Shown one piece after another: positions 30,349-40,124 of a stretch of DNA of 64,000 nucleotides. Location of the stretch: contig JADJEI010000001.1 in the NCBI GenBank assembly GCA_016709155.1, positions 1,240,001 to 1,304,000 of the forward strand, in the 5' to 3' direction. Every line of letters starts with the position of its first letter. Position 1 is the first letter of the stretch. The translations under genes and the position numbers were made by a program. Under the pieces are notes generated by a model, which had not been told where the DNA came from, did not search any database, and saw only the letters and a list, made by a program, of their open reading frames with translations. This stretch comes from Ignavibacteriales bacterium (GTDB taxonomy: Bacteria > Bacteroidota > Ignavibacteria > Ignavibacteriales > Ignavibacteriaceae).

Positions 30349-31392
30349 TTACGCAAGTTTATTAAGTAAAAATTTTTTGAATTTAATTTCATCATCCATC
30401 ACAAGAATGATTTTTAAATAGAAAATATCTATGTCATCCAATTCCTTTGAGTATTTAGAAAGTTTTACCGCATCCTTTTCAGTTGTTACCACAGAGTGTG
30501 AGTTGCTTGTATAAAATTTCTTTCTAATCCTTTCAACTTCCTTTAATGAATATTTTTTATGATCCTTAAAAATCATTTTGTTAGTTGTATCAACATTAGT
30601 CTGCCGAAGGATATTCAAAAAAGAAAATGGGTTTGCTATTCCCGACACTACTAATGATTTCTGTCCTTTAAATTCTTCAAGGTTGTATTCCTGTTTTGAA
30701 TTAAGATCAATAAAACTTATCGCTTTGTAATGGGCGGTAAATACAGGCACGTCTTTAAAATACTTTTTTCTCTTTATAGGAATATCTTCAGGCTCCGAAA
30801 ATTTCCGATTAATAATTACAGCATCCGCTCTTTTTACAACGCTGAATGGTTCACGTAATGTTCCTGTAGGAAAAAGCTTATGGACAAAAAAATCAGACGA
30901 TAACAAAAATCTCTGTTCAAAGACCAGTAGATTTACATCTCTTTTTATCCAGCGATGCTGAAATGCATCATCAAGAACCAAAAAATTTATCCCTGTTTCT
31001 TCAATTAGCCGAACAGCGCCTTCAACTCTGTTTTCGCAGACTGCCGCAGGAACTTTACACTCGAGAGCAGTGTGATACATTTCATCACCGCTTTGTTCAA
31101 CAGTTGTTAAAATACCGCTCCCTTTTGAAACCAATTGATACCCTGTTGAGCTTCTGCCGTATCCACGGCTTAGTACGCCGACATTTTTATTTTCATTCTT
31201 CAAAAGGTTGGTAACGAATATTACCGTTGGAGTCTTTCCACTTCCGCCGAGCGTTATGTTTCCAACAGATGTGACTTTTGCGTTTACAGATTTTGATTCA
31301 AAGAACATTTTATCAAATAAAAAATTTCGGATGCTGATTATGGCTCCATAAACAGGAATAAAGGGAATCAATATCAGTTTCAGAAATTTCAT
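30349..31392 (-). CDS. lpxK: Tetraacyldisaccharide 4'-kinase
   Basis: LpxK phosphorylates the 4' position of the tetraacyl disaccharide, giving lipid IVA, at the inner face of the inner membrane. The 347-residue protein has a membrane-associated N-terminus (FLKLILIPFIPVYGAIISIR), the P-loop in NITLGGSGKTPTVIFVTNLL (about 46-65), then GVLSRGYGR and the conserved LDDAFQHRWIKRDVNLLVF. The late segment HSVVTTEKDAVKLSKY also fits. Its ATG directly follows the TAA of the upstream acyltransferase gene, so it belongs to the lpxB-acyltransferase-lpxK unit. Confidence 0.93.
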   Translation of the reverse strand: MKFLKLILIPFIPVYGAIISIRNFLFDKMFFESKSVNAKVTSVGNITLGGSGKTPTVIFVTNLLKNENKNVGVLSRGYGRSSTGYQLVSKGSGILTTVEQSGDEMYHTALECKVPAAVCENRVEGAVRLIEETGINFLVLDDAFQHRWIKRDVNLLVFEQRFLLSSDFFVHKLFPTGTLREPFSVVKRADAVIINRKFSEPEDIPIKRKKYFKDVPVFTAHYKAISFIDLNSKQEYNLEEFKGQKSLVVSGIANPFSFLNILRQTNVDTTNKMIFKDHKKYSLKEVERIRKKFYTSNSHSVVTTEKDAVKLSKYSKELDDIDIFYLKIILVMDDEIKFKKFLLNKLA

Positions 31393-32054
31393 TTAACAAT
31401 TAAATATTTCGGCTTCTTTTTGAAGCTTGCGAAGTTCTTCTTCGCATTTTTTTATGACAGAAGAAGTCTGCTCGTAACTGCAATTCTTATCAATATAAAT
31501 CGGGTCAGAGTAAACAACTTTTGCTCGCGAAAAAAAATACGGTACTTGAAATTGGTCCCAGCTATTTAATAATTTCTTTTTTTAAAACCAATACCCGCAA
31601 GTAAAATTGGTATTCCACTTTTCTTTGCTGTAATAACTGCACCTGCCTTAAACTTTAATGCTGGTCCGCGGGGTCCATCGGGAGTAATAGCGATAGAACA
31701 ATTATTTCTCGCATAATCAACCATAACCCCAAGTGCAATTTCCCCCCCTTTACTGCTTGAGCCTCTAACAACTATGTATTTCCATTTCTTCAAAGTCTTT
31801 GCAAGCAGATCACCGTCTTTACTTTTACTGGTTAAAGCAACTGTGCTGTTCCCGCCATGCAAATACCAGCCAAGCAGCATTGTGTTGTGCCAGAAGGCGA
31901 TAACAAAATTTTTGTTTTCGGCCCGGAGTTTATCAATTGCGTCAGAATTAATTTTCTGAATTCTTAAAGATTTACAAAGAACATTAATCAATGATGCGAG
32001 AAAAATATTACCTAAAAATCTTAAGGAGTTTTGTTTTGCTTTATGCAGTTTCAT
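31393..32054 (-). pseudogene. DUF374/LpxL-like lipid A acyltransferase, one frameshift
   Basis: The first 157 or so residues are a typical DUF374 acyltransferase: FVIAFWHNTMLLGWYL (catalytic His region), KSKDGDLLAKTLKKW, VRGSSSKGG and AITPDGPRGPALKFKAGAV. The frame then stops early (FKKRNY) just after a run of seven A (31577-31583 as T on the plus strand). With one more A, the frame reads KKLLNSWDQFQVPYFFSRAK and VVYSDPIYIDKNCS, the normal family end, and finishes at TAA 31393-31395, abutting lpxK. The restored protein is about 220 residues. The start overlaps lpxB by 14 bases. In this genomic position it probably adds secondary acyl chains to lipid A. Confidence 0.85.
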
Positions 32055-33189
32055 TTAAAGTATTTAGAATTATTTTTGCTGCGCGCTTTGAGGCACCCTC
32101 GGTTCCAAGTTTTACTTTTAATGCTGTCAATTTATCCTTCATATTTTGATAGAGCATTTTATCTGCTAAAATAGTTTTCGATCTTTCATAGATTGAAGTT
32201 GAGTTAGCTTCAGTTTGAATAAGTTCGGGAATTATTTTTTCTTCAGATAGAATATTTACTAACCCAATGCTTTCCAACTTCACAAGATTTTTACCGATAA
32301 GGTAAGTTATCCAGGTTGTCTTGTAAACGATAATCATGGGTAATTGATGAAGCCCAGCTTCAAGAGTAGCAGTGCCCGATTTTATTATCCCGAATTTTGA
32401 GTGATTCATAAAATCGAAAATATTTTCTTTAACTATTGTATAATTTTCCAACGAAGATAAATTGCGAAATATTTCTGTGTTCATATTTTGTGCAGAGGCA
32501 ACAACTACCTGTAAATTGAATTCGCGCGAGAGTTTTGTCGCAGCTTCTATTTCTGCTGGAAAAATTTTTTCAACTTCATGTTTTCTGCTTCCGGGCAGAA
32601 GCAGCAGAATTTCTTTTTGATCATCCAGATTATATTTTTTTATCAATTCAGTTTTGCTCAAATATTTATGAACAGCGATCCGTTCCAGCATTGGATGACC
32701 AACAAACTCAACCGGCACATTATTATTTTTATAAAGAGTTTCCTCAAACGGAAAGATAACAAGCATCTTATCAATGGTTGAGCGAATCTTTTCAATCCTT
32801 GAGGAGCCCCATGCCCAGATTTGAGGAGAGATGTAGTAAATTATTTTTAAGCCGAGCACCTTTAATTTTTTTGCAATGCTTAAATTAAACCCGGGATAAT
32901 CAATCAGGACAGCAGTCGTTATTTTTTTCAGCTTAACCAATTTAAGAATTTCTCGCTGCACTTTTTTAATGAACGAAAGGTGTCTGACGACTTCGACAAA
33001 ACCTAAAAATGAAAGTTTATTTATATGAAAACTGATATTCATTCCTTCTTCAATCATCTTATCCCCGCCAATACCGAAAATATTAATCGCGGGCTGCACT
33101 GCGCGTAATTCTTTTATCAAAGATGCTCCGATCAGGTCTCCCGAAACTTCGCCAGTAATAATCAATATGTTGTTATTAGCCGTCATCAT
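32041..33189 (-). CDS. lpxB: Lipid-A-disaccharide synthase
   Basis: LpxB joins UDP-2,3-diacylglucosamine and lipid X into the lipid A disaccharide at the inner membrane. The 382-residue protein shows the GT19 family marks: ILIITGEVSGDLIGASLIKE near the N-terminus, FGIGGDKMIEEGM, VLIDYPGFNLSIAKKLK, IYYISPQIWAWGSSRIEKI, LLLPGSRKHEVEKIFP and IKSGTATLEAGLHQLPMIIV. It overlaps the acyltransferase downstream by 14 bases and abuts the methyltransferase gene upstream, so it is in the middle of a tight operon. Confidence 0.95.
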   Translation of the reverse strand: MMTANNNILIITGEVSGDLIGASLIKELRAVQPAINIFGIGGDKMIEEGMNISFHINKLSFLGFVEVVRHLSFIKKVQREILKLVKLKKITTAVLIDYPGFNLSIAKKLKVLGLKIIYYISPQIWAWGSSRIEKIRSTIDKMLVIFPFEETLYKNNNVPVEFVGHPMLERIAVHKYLSKTELIKKYNLDDQKEILLLLPGSRKHEVEKIFPAEIEAATKLSREFNLQVVVASAQNMNTEIFRNLSSLENYTIVKENIFDFMNHSKFGIIKSGTATLEAGLHQLPMIIVYKTTWITYLIGKNLVKLESIGLVNILSEEKIIPELIQTEANSTSIYERSKTILADKMLYQNMKDKLTALKVKLGTEGASKRAAKIILNTLNETA

Positions 33190-33792
33190 TTATAAAATAC
33201 TATCTATCCTTGCTCGGATAATCCATTTAATCAATATGGTTAGTATCACAATAGAAAATGCCTGAAGAGTTCTCCGTTCGGACTTTAATCCTCTGCTTAA
33301 ATTAAATTTTGGCTGTGTGATCCTCAATTCTTTGTAGGCAGAAAGTCTGGGAAGAAATCGGCGGACGTTTTTCGAATAGGTTTCGTAATCTACACCAAAA
33401 GTTTTTTTCAAATAGCCTTCTTCTTCTTTGACTATTGTACTGTATTGGAAAAGAAAGAACGCAAGTGCAATTATTTGCAGGTAGGGGAAAAGGGCGAAAG
33501 ACATAAAACCAATTCCAAGGTACATCAAAATATTTCCAACATTCAGCGGGTTTCGAACATAGCTGAAAGGACCGCTTACAATTAAATAAGTTCCCCCAAC
33601 CTCACCGGTTGTGCGGGTTTCGCTGCCTGCCCAGCTAACACCCCAAAGACGAATTAACTCACCACTCAGTGCAAGTGCAAAGCCGAAAACTAATCCCCAA
33701 ATGTTGGCATTCTCGTAAACCAACATGATAATTACAAATGGAATAGGAGTGTAACTTCTGTACTTGAAAATATTTTTCGCGAAATCTGACAT
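33190..33792 (-). CDS. Isoprenylcysteine carboxyl methyltransferase-like / phospholipid methyltransferase-like membrane protein
   Basis: A 200-residue membrane protein with about four to five spans. It carries the ICMT/PEMT family signature GPFSYVRNPLNVGNILMYLG (SAM-binding) and a later KEEEGYLKKTFGVDYETYSK segment with the conserved Glu. In eukaryotes this fold methylates isoprenylated proteins or phosphatidylethanolamine; the substrate of bacterial members is mostly unknown. It ends one base before the lpxB start, so a role in envelope lipids is plausible (inference). Confidence 0.78.
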   Translation of the reverse strand: MSDFAKNIFKYRSYTPIPFVIIMLVYENANIWGLVFGFALALSGELIRLWGVSWAGSETRTTGEVGGTYLIVSGPFSYVRNPLNVGNILMYLGIGFMSFALFPYLQIIALAFFLFQYSTIVKEEEGYLKKTFGVDYETYSKNVRRFLPRLSAYKELRITQPKFNLSRGLKSERRTLQAFSIVILTILIKWIIRARIDSIL

Positions 33793-33817
33793 TGTTTTTC
33801 TTTGTTTGATTTTAAAT

Positions 33818-34537
33818 TTATTCTGCTTTATATACTTCTTTACGTTTTAGCTCAGCACGATGGCGCTTTTTTAAATTCTTTTTTGATTGAAGCTGTTCGA
33901 GTTTATTTTTTACATCTAAAAAATTATTGAAAGGGAAGTAACTTATCCTATTTCGTTCGCAATATTTGAGCAGATCATCTTTGGCAAAAATGAAATCACA
34001 AAAATCAATTGTATATTTATCAGAATTTCCATCACCGATGTAAACAGTGTATTCATCATCGCCGCTGTTATTAATGATATGATTGCGTTTACAATTTGCC
34101 GAACTGCTGCATGCAATATCATAAAAAGGAAATGATGGAATCAATTTTCCGGTGTTAGAAATTTCAAGTTTGTTGGCAAAATATTTTATATTACTCAGGT
34201 TTTCCTGGTCAAATATTCTCTCAATATAGTAGTCAAAACCATCGCTTAGCACATAAAGTTGAAACCCATTGATTCTGCAGTGCTCGTTGAAAATCGCAAA
34301 GGATTTATCAATTGGGATAGTGCTGATAAATGAATTCAGTTGATCTTCGGAAATATATTCGACAGAATTGCAAAGTTCAATCCAGCAATCGCGGGAAGAT
34401 ATTTTGTCCGTTAATAACTGAGCGATGAGCGGTTCAACTTTTTCGGGGACACCAAACTTTTCGAATAAAGCTTCTCCCACATCCCGGGTTGTAATGGTGC
34501 CGTCAAAATCAACAAATATTTTAAATACTCGATTCAT
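33818..34537 (-). CDS. HAD-IB (MtnX/phosphoserine-phosphatase-like) phosphatase
   Basis: 239 residues with HAD motif I FVDFDGTITTRDVG (nucleophile and acid/base Asp in DFDGT), motif II YVLSDGFDYYIE, and motif IV VYIGDGNSDKYTIDFCDFIF. The SerB/MtnX-like type has a helical cap, here about residues 20-90. The C-terminus is very basic (KKNLKKRHRAELKRKE), which is unusual for the family and might bind membrane or nucleic acid. The substrate cannot be told; candidates are MtnX-type ketose phosphates or other small phosphates. It starts one base after the stop of the exported protein gene upstream and ends 25 bases before the methyltransferase gene. Confidence 0.75.
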   Translation of the reverse strand: MNRVFKIFVDFDGTITTRDVGEALFEKFGVPEKVEPLIAQLLTDKISSRDCWIELCNSVEYISEDQLNSFISTIPIDKSFAIFNEHCRINGFQLYVLSDGFDYYIERIFDQENLSNIKYFANKLEISNTGKLIPSFPFYDIACSSSANCKRNHIINNSGDDEYTVYIGDGNSDKYTIDFCDFIFAKDDLLKYCERNRISYFPFNNFLDVKNKLEQLQSKKNLKKRHRAELKRKEVYKAE

Positions 34538-34538
34538 T

Positions 34539-36505
34539 TTATTTTGTAATCACCATTTTTTTTACGTCAACAAATTCGTCGGATTTGAACCTGAAGAAGT
34601 AAATTCCAGGCTCTAAACTTTCAGCAGAAAAAGTAATTTCATTTTCGCCGGCATTAAATAATTGATTAGAAATCTCGCCGATTTTTTCTATTCGATTATT
34701 AAAAAACTCTACTGTCACTCTTTTAGGAGCTGGTAAATAAAAAGAAATTTTAGTATGGTCGCTAAAAGGGTTGGGGGAATTTTGTGCAACGATGATTTCA
34801 TCAGCGCCTTTGAAATATACTATTTTAGAAACTTCAGAGGATTGTTCGTTTCCTTCGTTATCTTTTTGAACTATTCTATAATAAAGAGTACCACTTTCGT
34901 ATGGAGTATCAAAATATTCATAATAATTTGCGTTTGATTTACCGTGAGAATTCTCTACGTGCACTTCTTGCCAGCCTGTAATGCCTGAATCAGTGAGAGA
35001 AGTTTTTTCGATTGTATATTCTGTGTCGCCGGTTTCATTAGCACTGTACCAGGAAATTTTAATTTTATCATTTATCAATTCTGATTTAAAGCCTACGATT
35101 TGAGAAATGTAAGTGCCCGTACTGAAAATTTTTTGCCCGTATATTTCGTTCGCTTTGTTTCGTGTGTCTTTGAAGATAGCTATGGCACCGCCTCGTTTAT
35201 CGGATATAAGGGAGAGGTAACTTTTAAGTGAATTTGAATGCGAGCCAACCAAAACTCCTTTGTCATGCCAAACTAAATCGCCAGATGAATTAATCCTTTG
35301 AGAATAAATGTCACCCGTGCCCGAATCTCCGCGTTTATCAATCCAGGCAAGCACAGCGCCATTTTTACCATCACTTATTATTTTCTGCCCGAATTGATCA
35401 CTCTTTTCATTTACAGGTTTAACCGGTCCATTTTTCCAAATTGAGTTTCCTTTAAGATCAAATTTTTGCAGAAAAACTTTATGATCATTTTTGATTTCAT
35501 TTGTCCAGCTTACGATTATACTGGAGTCATACGCAACAGCCTGTGGATTGGATTGATTACCTTTTTGCTTTGTAATAAACTTTCCGCCGCGCTCCCATAA
35601 AATATTTCCTTTTATATCAATTAACTGATGATAAATATCTTTATCCTGGGATTGTGTTTGCCAGCAAGAATATATTTTATTTAAGCCGCTCAGTTGGACT
35701 GAGAAAGTTGTGATGCTTTGTGATGTACTTGAAACTGTTAATGGTTTACTCCCCCACAATAATTTGCCGGTTTGATTAATGTGTTGAGCATATAAGACAT
35801 TTTTATTTTTTTCGGATTCAATCCAAAAAATAAAAACACCGCCGCTTTCGTCAACTAAAATGTTTGTGTTCGATTTTCTGTTTGACGAAGAATGTACTAT
35901 AATTCCTTCATCCTTTCCGACAATTTTCCCATCAACATTCACCATTTTTACTTTGATAGAATAAACTGGATTAAGGTTTTTAGATTTAGCGATATAACAA
36001 ATTAAATTCTGTCCTTGATTATTAACTGCTACCGAATAATCGTTTACTTCTTCATCCGGATTTGTAAGTTGTAACCCGCTTGGCGACCAAAGTAAATTTC
36101 CATTCGAAGTCACTTTCTGCAAGTAGAGATCTCCGGAAGCATTATGCGTGTAATCTTTCCAAAGCACAACAGCCGTACCGCTTGCAGATGCAGTTGAAAC
36201 AGGATTCAACATCGGGCCGGAGAGCTGTGATATTTTTTTACCATCAGCTCTGAAACTAACTTTCCCGCTTCCATCAAGATGAATAAATAATACCTGACTT
36301 CCACCAAGTTCCTTCTTGTCCTGCCAAAAAATAAATGTTCCCCCCTTTGAATCATCCACGACGGAAATATTAACTGGATCTATCACATCAATCACCAGTT
36401 TAGTATTTTCATTTGTGTTATTCACCCATTGGGCATTAAGCGAAATGGTTAAAGCCAAAACGGACAGGGAGTAAAAAGAATTTTATGTATTGTTTTAGTT
36501 TTCAA
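34539..36505 (-). pseudogene. Exported propeller-like protein with T9SS sorting domain; frameshift inside the signal peptide
   Basis: The long open frame begins inside a signal peptide (start codon TTG at 36458, MALTISLNAQW). Reading further upstream, one base over, gives TTG at 36505 and MKTKTIHKILFYSLSVLALT joined to ISLNAQW, a complete signal peptide, if the T5 run (A5 at 36473-36477, plus strand) were T6. I annotate from 36505. The body (about 30-530) repeats the pattern VDESGGVFIFWIESEKNKNV / ISDGKNGAVLAWIDKRGDSG / WxDKGVLVG, as in beta-propeller-like exported proteins. An FN3-like module and a T9SS sorting domain follow (QNSPNPFSDHTKISFYL, GIYFFRFKSDEF, VKKMVITK). It lies between smc and the HAD phosphatase gene. 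Confidence 0.78.
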
Positions 36506-36521
36506 TTATTGTATAAATATT

Positions 36522-39500
36522 TTAACTGGCAATGTTGAAGTCATCATTAAATCTTACGCTCACAAGTTTTGAAATTCCCTCTTCCTGCATTGTAACGCCG
36601 TAAAGAGTTTGAGCTGCTTCCATTGTTCTTTTATTGTGAGTGACTACAATAAATTGTGTGTCATTGCTAAAGTCTTTTATAATTTTTGTAAAGCGATCAA
36701 TATTAGCATCATCAAGCGGAGCATCTATTTCATCAAGAATACAGAACGGGCTTGGCTTTACGAGATAAATAGCAAAAAGTAATGCAATCGCTGTAAGTGT
36801 TTTTTCGCCGCCCGAAAGTAATTCTATAGAAGTTGGTCTTTTGCCTTTTGGTTTTGCAACAATTTCAATTTTTGCTTCGAGCGGGTCAGCGTTTTCTTCA
36901 AGCCGCAAGTCTGCTTCGTCACCCGGATTAAATAAGCCCCGAAATATGTTCGTAAAATTTGCTCTTATTTTTTCAAATGTTTCACTGAAAAGCTGCTGGG
37001 CTGATGTATTGATTTCACTGATTGTTTCAAGCACATCTTTTTCTGATTCAATAAGATCAAGTCTTTGCTTGCTCAGGAAATCAAACCGCTGTTTTTCTTC
37101 TTCATACTCTGAATATGCAAGTAGATTTATGGGTCCCAGATTTTTCATCTGCTGCTTTAAATTATGTACTTCTTCGGTTCTGCTTTTAAAATCAAAATTT
37201 TCCAAATCATCAAATGCTTTTTTACTAATCGTGAGTGAGTAATCTTCTTGAATCGAAGTGAGAAGGTTAGAAATTTTTATATCAAGTTCCTGCACGTGCA
37301 GATCGGCAGAATGGATTTCGTTTGACAGAATTTCCCGCTGCTGCCTTAAAGTGCGTAATTGATTTTCAATTTCGGTTATTTGTTTTTTAATTTCGTTATA
37401 GTTTGTGTCTATATTTTTCTCTTCTTCAAGAAGAATATCCTTTACTTTTTCGAGTTCAATCAGATTAACACCATTTTGATCAAGATTTTTAACAACCTGT
37501 TTTTTTTCTTCGATGGCAGAGTTAATATCATTTTCTCTTTTTTTAATTGAATCAATTATTGTTTCGAGATTTTCATTAGCTCTTTTGACTGAATTTTCCG
37601 TATTTCGTTTTTCACCGAGCATCCTTTCCAATTGAATGCCGTTTTGGTTATAGAGATTGAGAGCAGTGTTGTACAAAATATCAACGGAAGCAAAATCATT
37701 TTCCAGATTTTCAAGTTCGATATCAGCTTCTTTTTTCTGTTGAAGGATTTTTTGCAGTTCGTGATTCAGGTTTTCTTTTTTGGTGTCAATCCTATTTGAT
37801 TCATCTGCCAACAACTGGATTGTTTTACGTGCAGATTCAATTTCATCATCAGCTTTTTTCTTTTCAAATTCAAATTGCGTAATCTGCTTTTCAATGTTTG
37901 AAATTTCATTCATCAACAATCTGCCTTTTTCCGAAAGTACGCGAAGATCAATTGCAGAAATTTGATTTTCGATTGTTGTTATTTCGTTCTTTAGATTGTT
38001 GATTGCCAGTTCACGTTCCGGAAGTTCATTTAATAAACCTTCGAGGAGCTGCTGCCTGCCGAACATCGAATCATCTTCGAGCGGAGTTGAGCCTGCTTCG
38101 ACCACGCCGTTTTGATCAATAAAATCGCCGGTTAATGTAGTGAATTTGAAGAGAGGATATTTTTCGGAAAATTTAAAAGCATTTTCAAGAGAATCAACAA
38201 CTGCAGTGTCGGAGAGATTTTTTTGAAAAACCTTTTTCCATTTGTCTTCGGTTTTTATGAAAGTGTATGCCCAGCCTAAGAAGCCGTTTTCTTTTTCTAA
38301 TTTTTTCTTTCTTCTATTTTTAAGAAAAGAAAATAAATTGTCGAGTAAACTCTTGGACGGATTTTCTAATCTATTCAAAATAAAAGAAACTTTACCTATT
38401 CCGTTTTCTTTCAGGTAAGCAATTCCGTTCCGAAGGTCTTCAATGGTTTCAATAAGAATATTATTCAGATTATTCTTTAAAGCGGCTTCAACAGCAAAGC
38501 GGTAATGCTCATTGGAGGAACCAACATTAGCAAGCAAAGCCTTATCTCCTGCAGCCCAGCCCGAATAATCAAGCAATGCACGAGCTCCTTTAGATACACC
38601 CTCCAATTTACTAATTAAGCTTTGTATGAATTTAATTCTTTCCTTTATTCCGTTTAATGTGCTTCGGCTGTCAAGCTCGCGGTTTTTTAATTCATTCAGA
38701 TTCTTTTCGAGCTGTTCCTTTTCGTTCTGTTTATGAAGATAAAATGCCTCGGCTTCTGCAAAATTCTTTTCGGCTTGTTGTTTTTCAACTTCAAGGTCTT
38801 CAAGAAATCCAACGGACTTTGCCACGTTATTTGTTAATGAAAGGATTTTGGAATTGAGATTGTTTATCTGATCATTTTTTTCTTTAAGATTTTTTTCATG
38901 ATTAGACAATTCATTCTCTTTAGAGGATATTTCCCTGAAATTATTCAGAATAATTTCTGAACGGCTCTTCAGGTAATTTCTTTTTTCATCAAGTTCAATT
39001 TTTATCTGGTTTACTTTTTCTTCGGATGCTTTTTTTTGAGCTTCCATCAGGATTATCTGCGAAGAATGCTCATCTATTAGTTTGTCGGAATTGTTAAGGA
39101 ACAATTCTGCTTCTTTTTGTTTCAAGCTAAGCTCGTCTAATTCCTGCTGATAACGCAGAATATTTTTTTCAAGCAGGTTTTTCTTTTCCTCATCTACGGA
39201 AATATCTTTTTGAATTAAGAAAATGCTTTCAGTTTGGTTTTCAATTGACGAACGTTTTTCTTTCAGAAGCAATTCAGTTTCATTTAAAGAATTTTTGATT
39301 AGTTGAAGTTCTGAGTCAAGGCGAGCAAGTTCTGATTCGGATAGTAATTTCTTTTTAAAATTTTCTTCTTTCAGATTTTTAAATTCATCTTTTTGAAAAT
39401 GAAATAATGCAAATTCTCTTTCAGCAAGATCCAATTCCAATTCGCGCAAAGTTGTAGAAAGTTTATTATGCTTATCTGCACGCTTGGCTTGTCGTTCAAG

Positions 39501-40112
39501 GGAATTTACTTTTTTCTCAACTTCTGAAACAATATCATTTACACGGGTTAAGTCAGATTTAACTTCATCAAGTTTGCGAAGAGCCAATCTCCGGCGAAGT
39601 TTATATTTATTTACGCCCGCAGCTTCTTCAAACAGAATACGCCGCTCATCAGCTTTACTGCTTAATATTGTTTCAACCATTTTAAGCTCGATAACTGAGT
39701 AAGCATTTGCGCCAATTCCCGTATCCATAAAAAGATTGGTGATGTCTTTTAAGCGGCAAATATTTTTGTTAAGAAGATATTCGCTTTCGCCGGATCGAAA
39801 AATTCTACGTGTAATAGTTATTTCGGAATATTCAGACGGTAAAATTCCTTTTGTGTTTTCAATAGTAAGCGAAACCTCCGACATGCCCATCGGCTTTTTA
39901 TTACTCGTTCCATTGAAGATCACATTTTCCATCTTATCGCTGCGCAAAGCACCACTTCTCTGCTCGCCAAGCGCCCACCTAATTGCGTCAACTATATTGG
40001 TTTTACCACACCCATTTGGTCCTACAATTGAAGTGACGCCGCTGTTGAAATCAACCACAGTCTTATTTGCAAAAGATTTAAATCCAAATATTTCTAACTT
40101 TGATAAATACAA
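36522..40112 (-). CDS. smc: Chromosome segregation protein SMC
   Basis: SMC forms a dimeric ATPase clamp that, with ScpA and ScpB, loops and separates the chromosome. The 1196-residue protein has the Walker A motif at 31-38 (GPNGCGKT), long coiled-coil arms (about 165-500 and 680-1030), a central hinge (about 510-660; GWAAGDKALLANVGSSNEHY, FKFTTLTGDFIDQNGVVEAG), the ABC signature LLSGGEKTLTAIALLFAIYL (about 1094) and Walker B CILDEIDAPLDDANIDRF (about 1128). Length and order are normal and no break is seen. scpA and scpB are not in the window. Confidence 0.96.
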   Translation of the reverse strand: MYLSKLEIFGFKSFANKTVVDFNSGVTSIVGPNGCGKTNIVDAIRWALGEQRSGALRSDKMENVIFNGTSNKKPMGMSEVSLTIENTKGILPSEYSEITITRRIFRSGESEYLLNKNICRLKDITNLFMDTGIGANAYSVIELKMVETILSSKADERRILFEEAAGVNKYKLRRRLALRKLDEVKSDLTRVNDIVSEVEKKVNSLERQAKRADKHNKLSTTLRELELDLAEREFALFHFQKDEFKNLKEENFKKKLLSESELARLDSELQLIKNSLNETELLLKEKRSSIENQTESIFLIQKDISVDEEKKNLLEKNILRYQQELDELSLKQKEAELFLNNSDKLIDEHSSQIILMEAQKKASEEKVNQIKIELDEKRNYLKSRSEIILNNFREISSKENELSNHEKNLKEKNDQINNLNSKILSLTNNVAKSVGFLEDLEVEKQQAEKNFAEAEAFYLHKQNEKEQLEKNLNELKNRELDSRSTLNGIKERIKFIQSLISKLEGVSKGARALLDYSGWAAGDKALLANVGSSNEHYRFAVEAALKNNLNNILIETIEDLRNGIAYLKENGIGKVSFILNRLENPSKSLLDNLFSFLKNRRKKKLEKENGFLGWAYTFIKTEDKWKKVFQKNLSDTAVVDSLENAFKFSEKYPLFKFTTLTGDFIDQNGVVEAGSTPLEDDSMFGRQQLLEGLLNELPERELAINNLKNEITTIENQISAIDLRVLSEKGRLLMNEISNIEKQITQFEFEKKKADDEIESARKTIQLLADESNRIDTKKENLNHELQKILQQKKEADIELENLENDFASVDILYNTALNLYNQNGIQLERMLGEKRNTENSVKRANENLETIIDSIKKRENDINSAIEEKKQVVKNLDQNGVNLIELEKVKDILLEEEKNIDTNYNEIKKQITEIENQLRTLRQQREILSNEIHSADLHVQELDIKISNLLTSIQEDYSLTISKKAFDDLENFDFKSRTEEVHNLKQQMKNLGPINLLAYSEYEEEKQRFDFLSKQRLDLIESEKDVLETISEINTSAQQLFSETFEKIRANFTNIFRGLFNPGDEADLRLEENADPLEAKIEIVAKPKGKRPTSIELLSGGEKTLTAIALLFAIYLVKPSPFCILDEIDAPLDDANIDRFTKIIKDFSNDTQFIVVTHNKRTMEAAQTLYGVTMQEEGISKLVSVRFNDDFNIAS

Positions 40113-40124
40113 ATAAAGTCCGTT

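Noticed and set aside
36841..40116. Several open plus-strand frames of 60-133 codons across the smc region
   Set aside because: They are antisense to smc, which has all its motifs in one frame; their translations are Phe/Ser-rich shadows without protein features.
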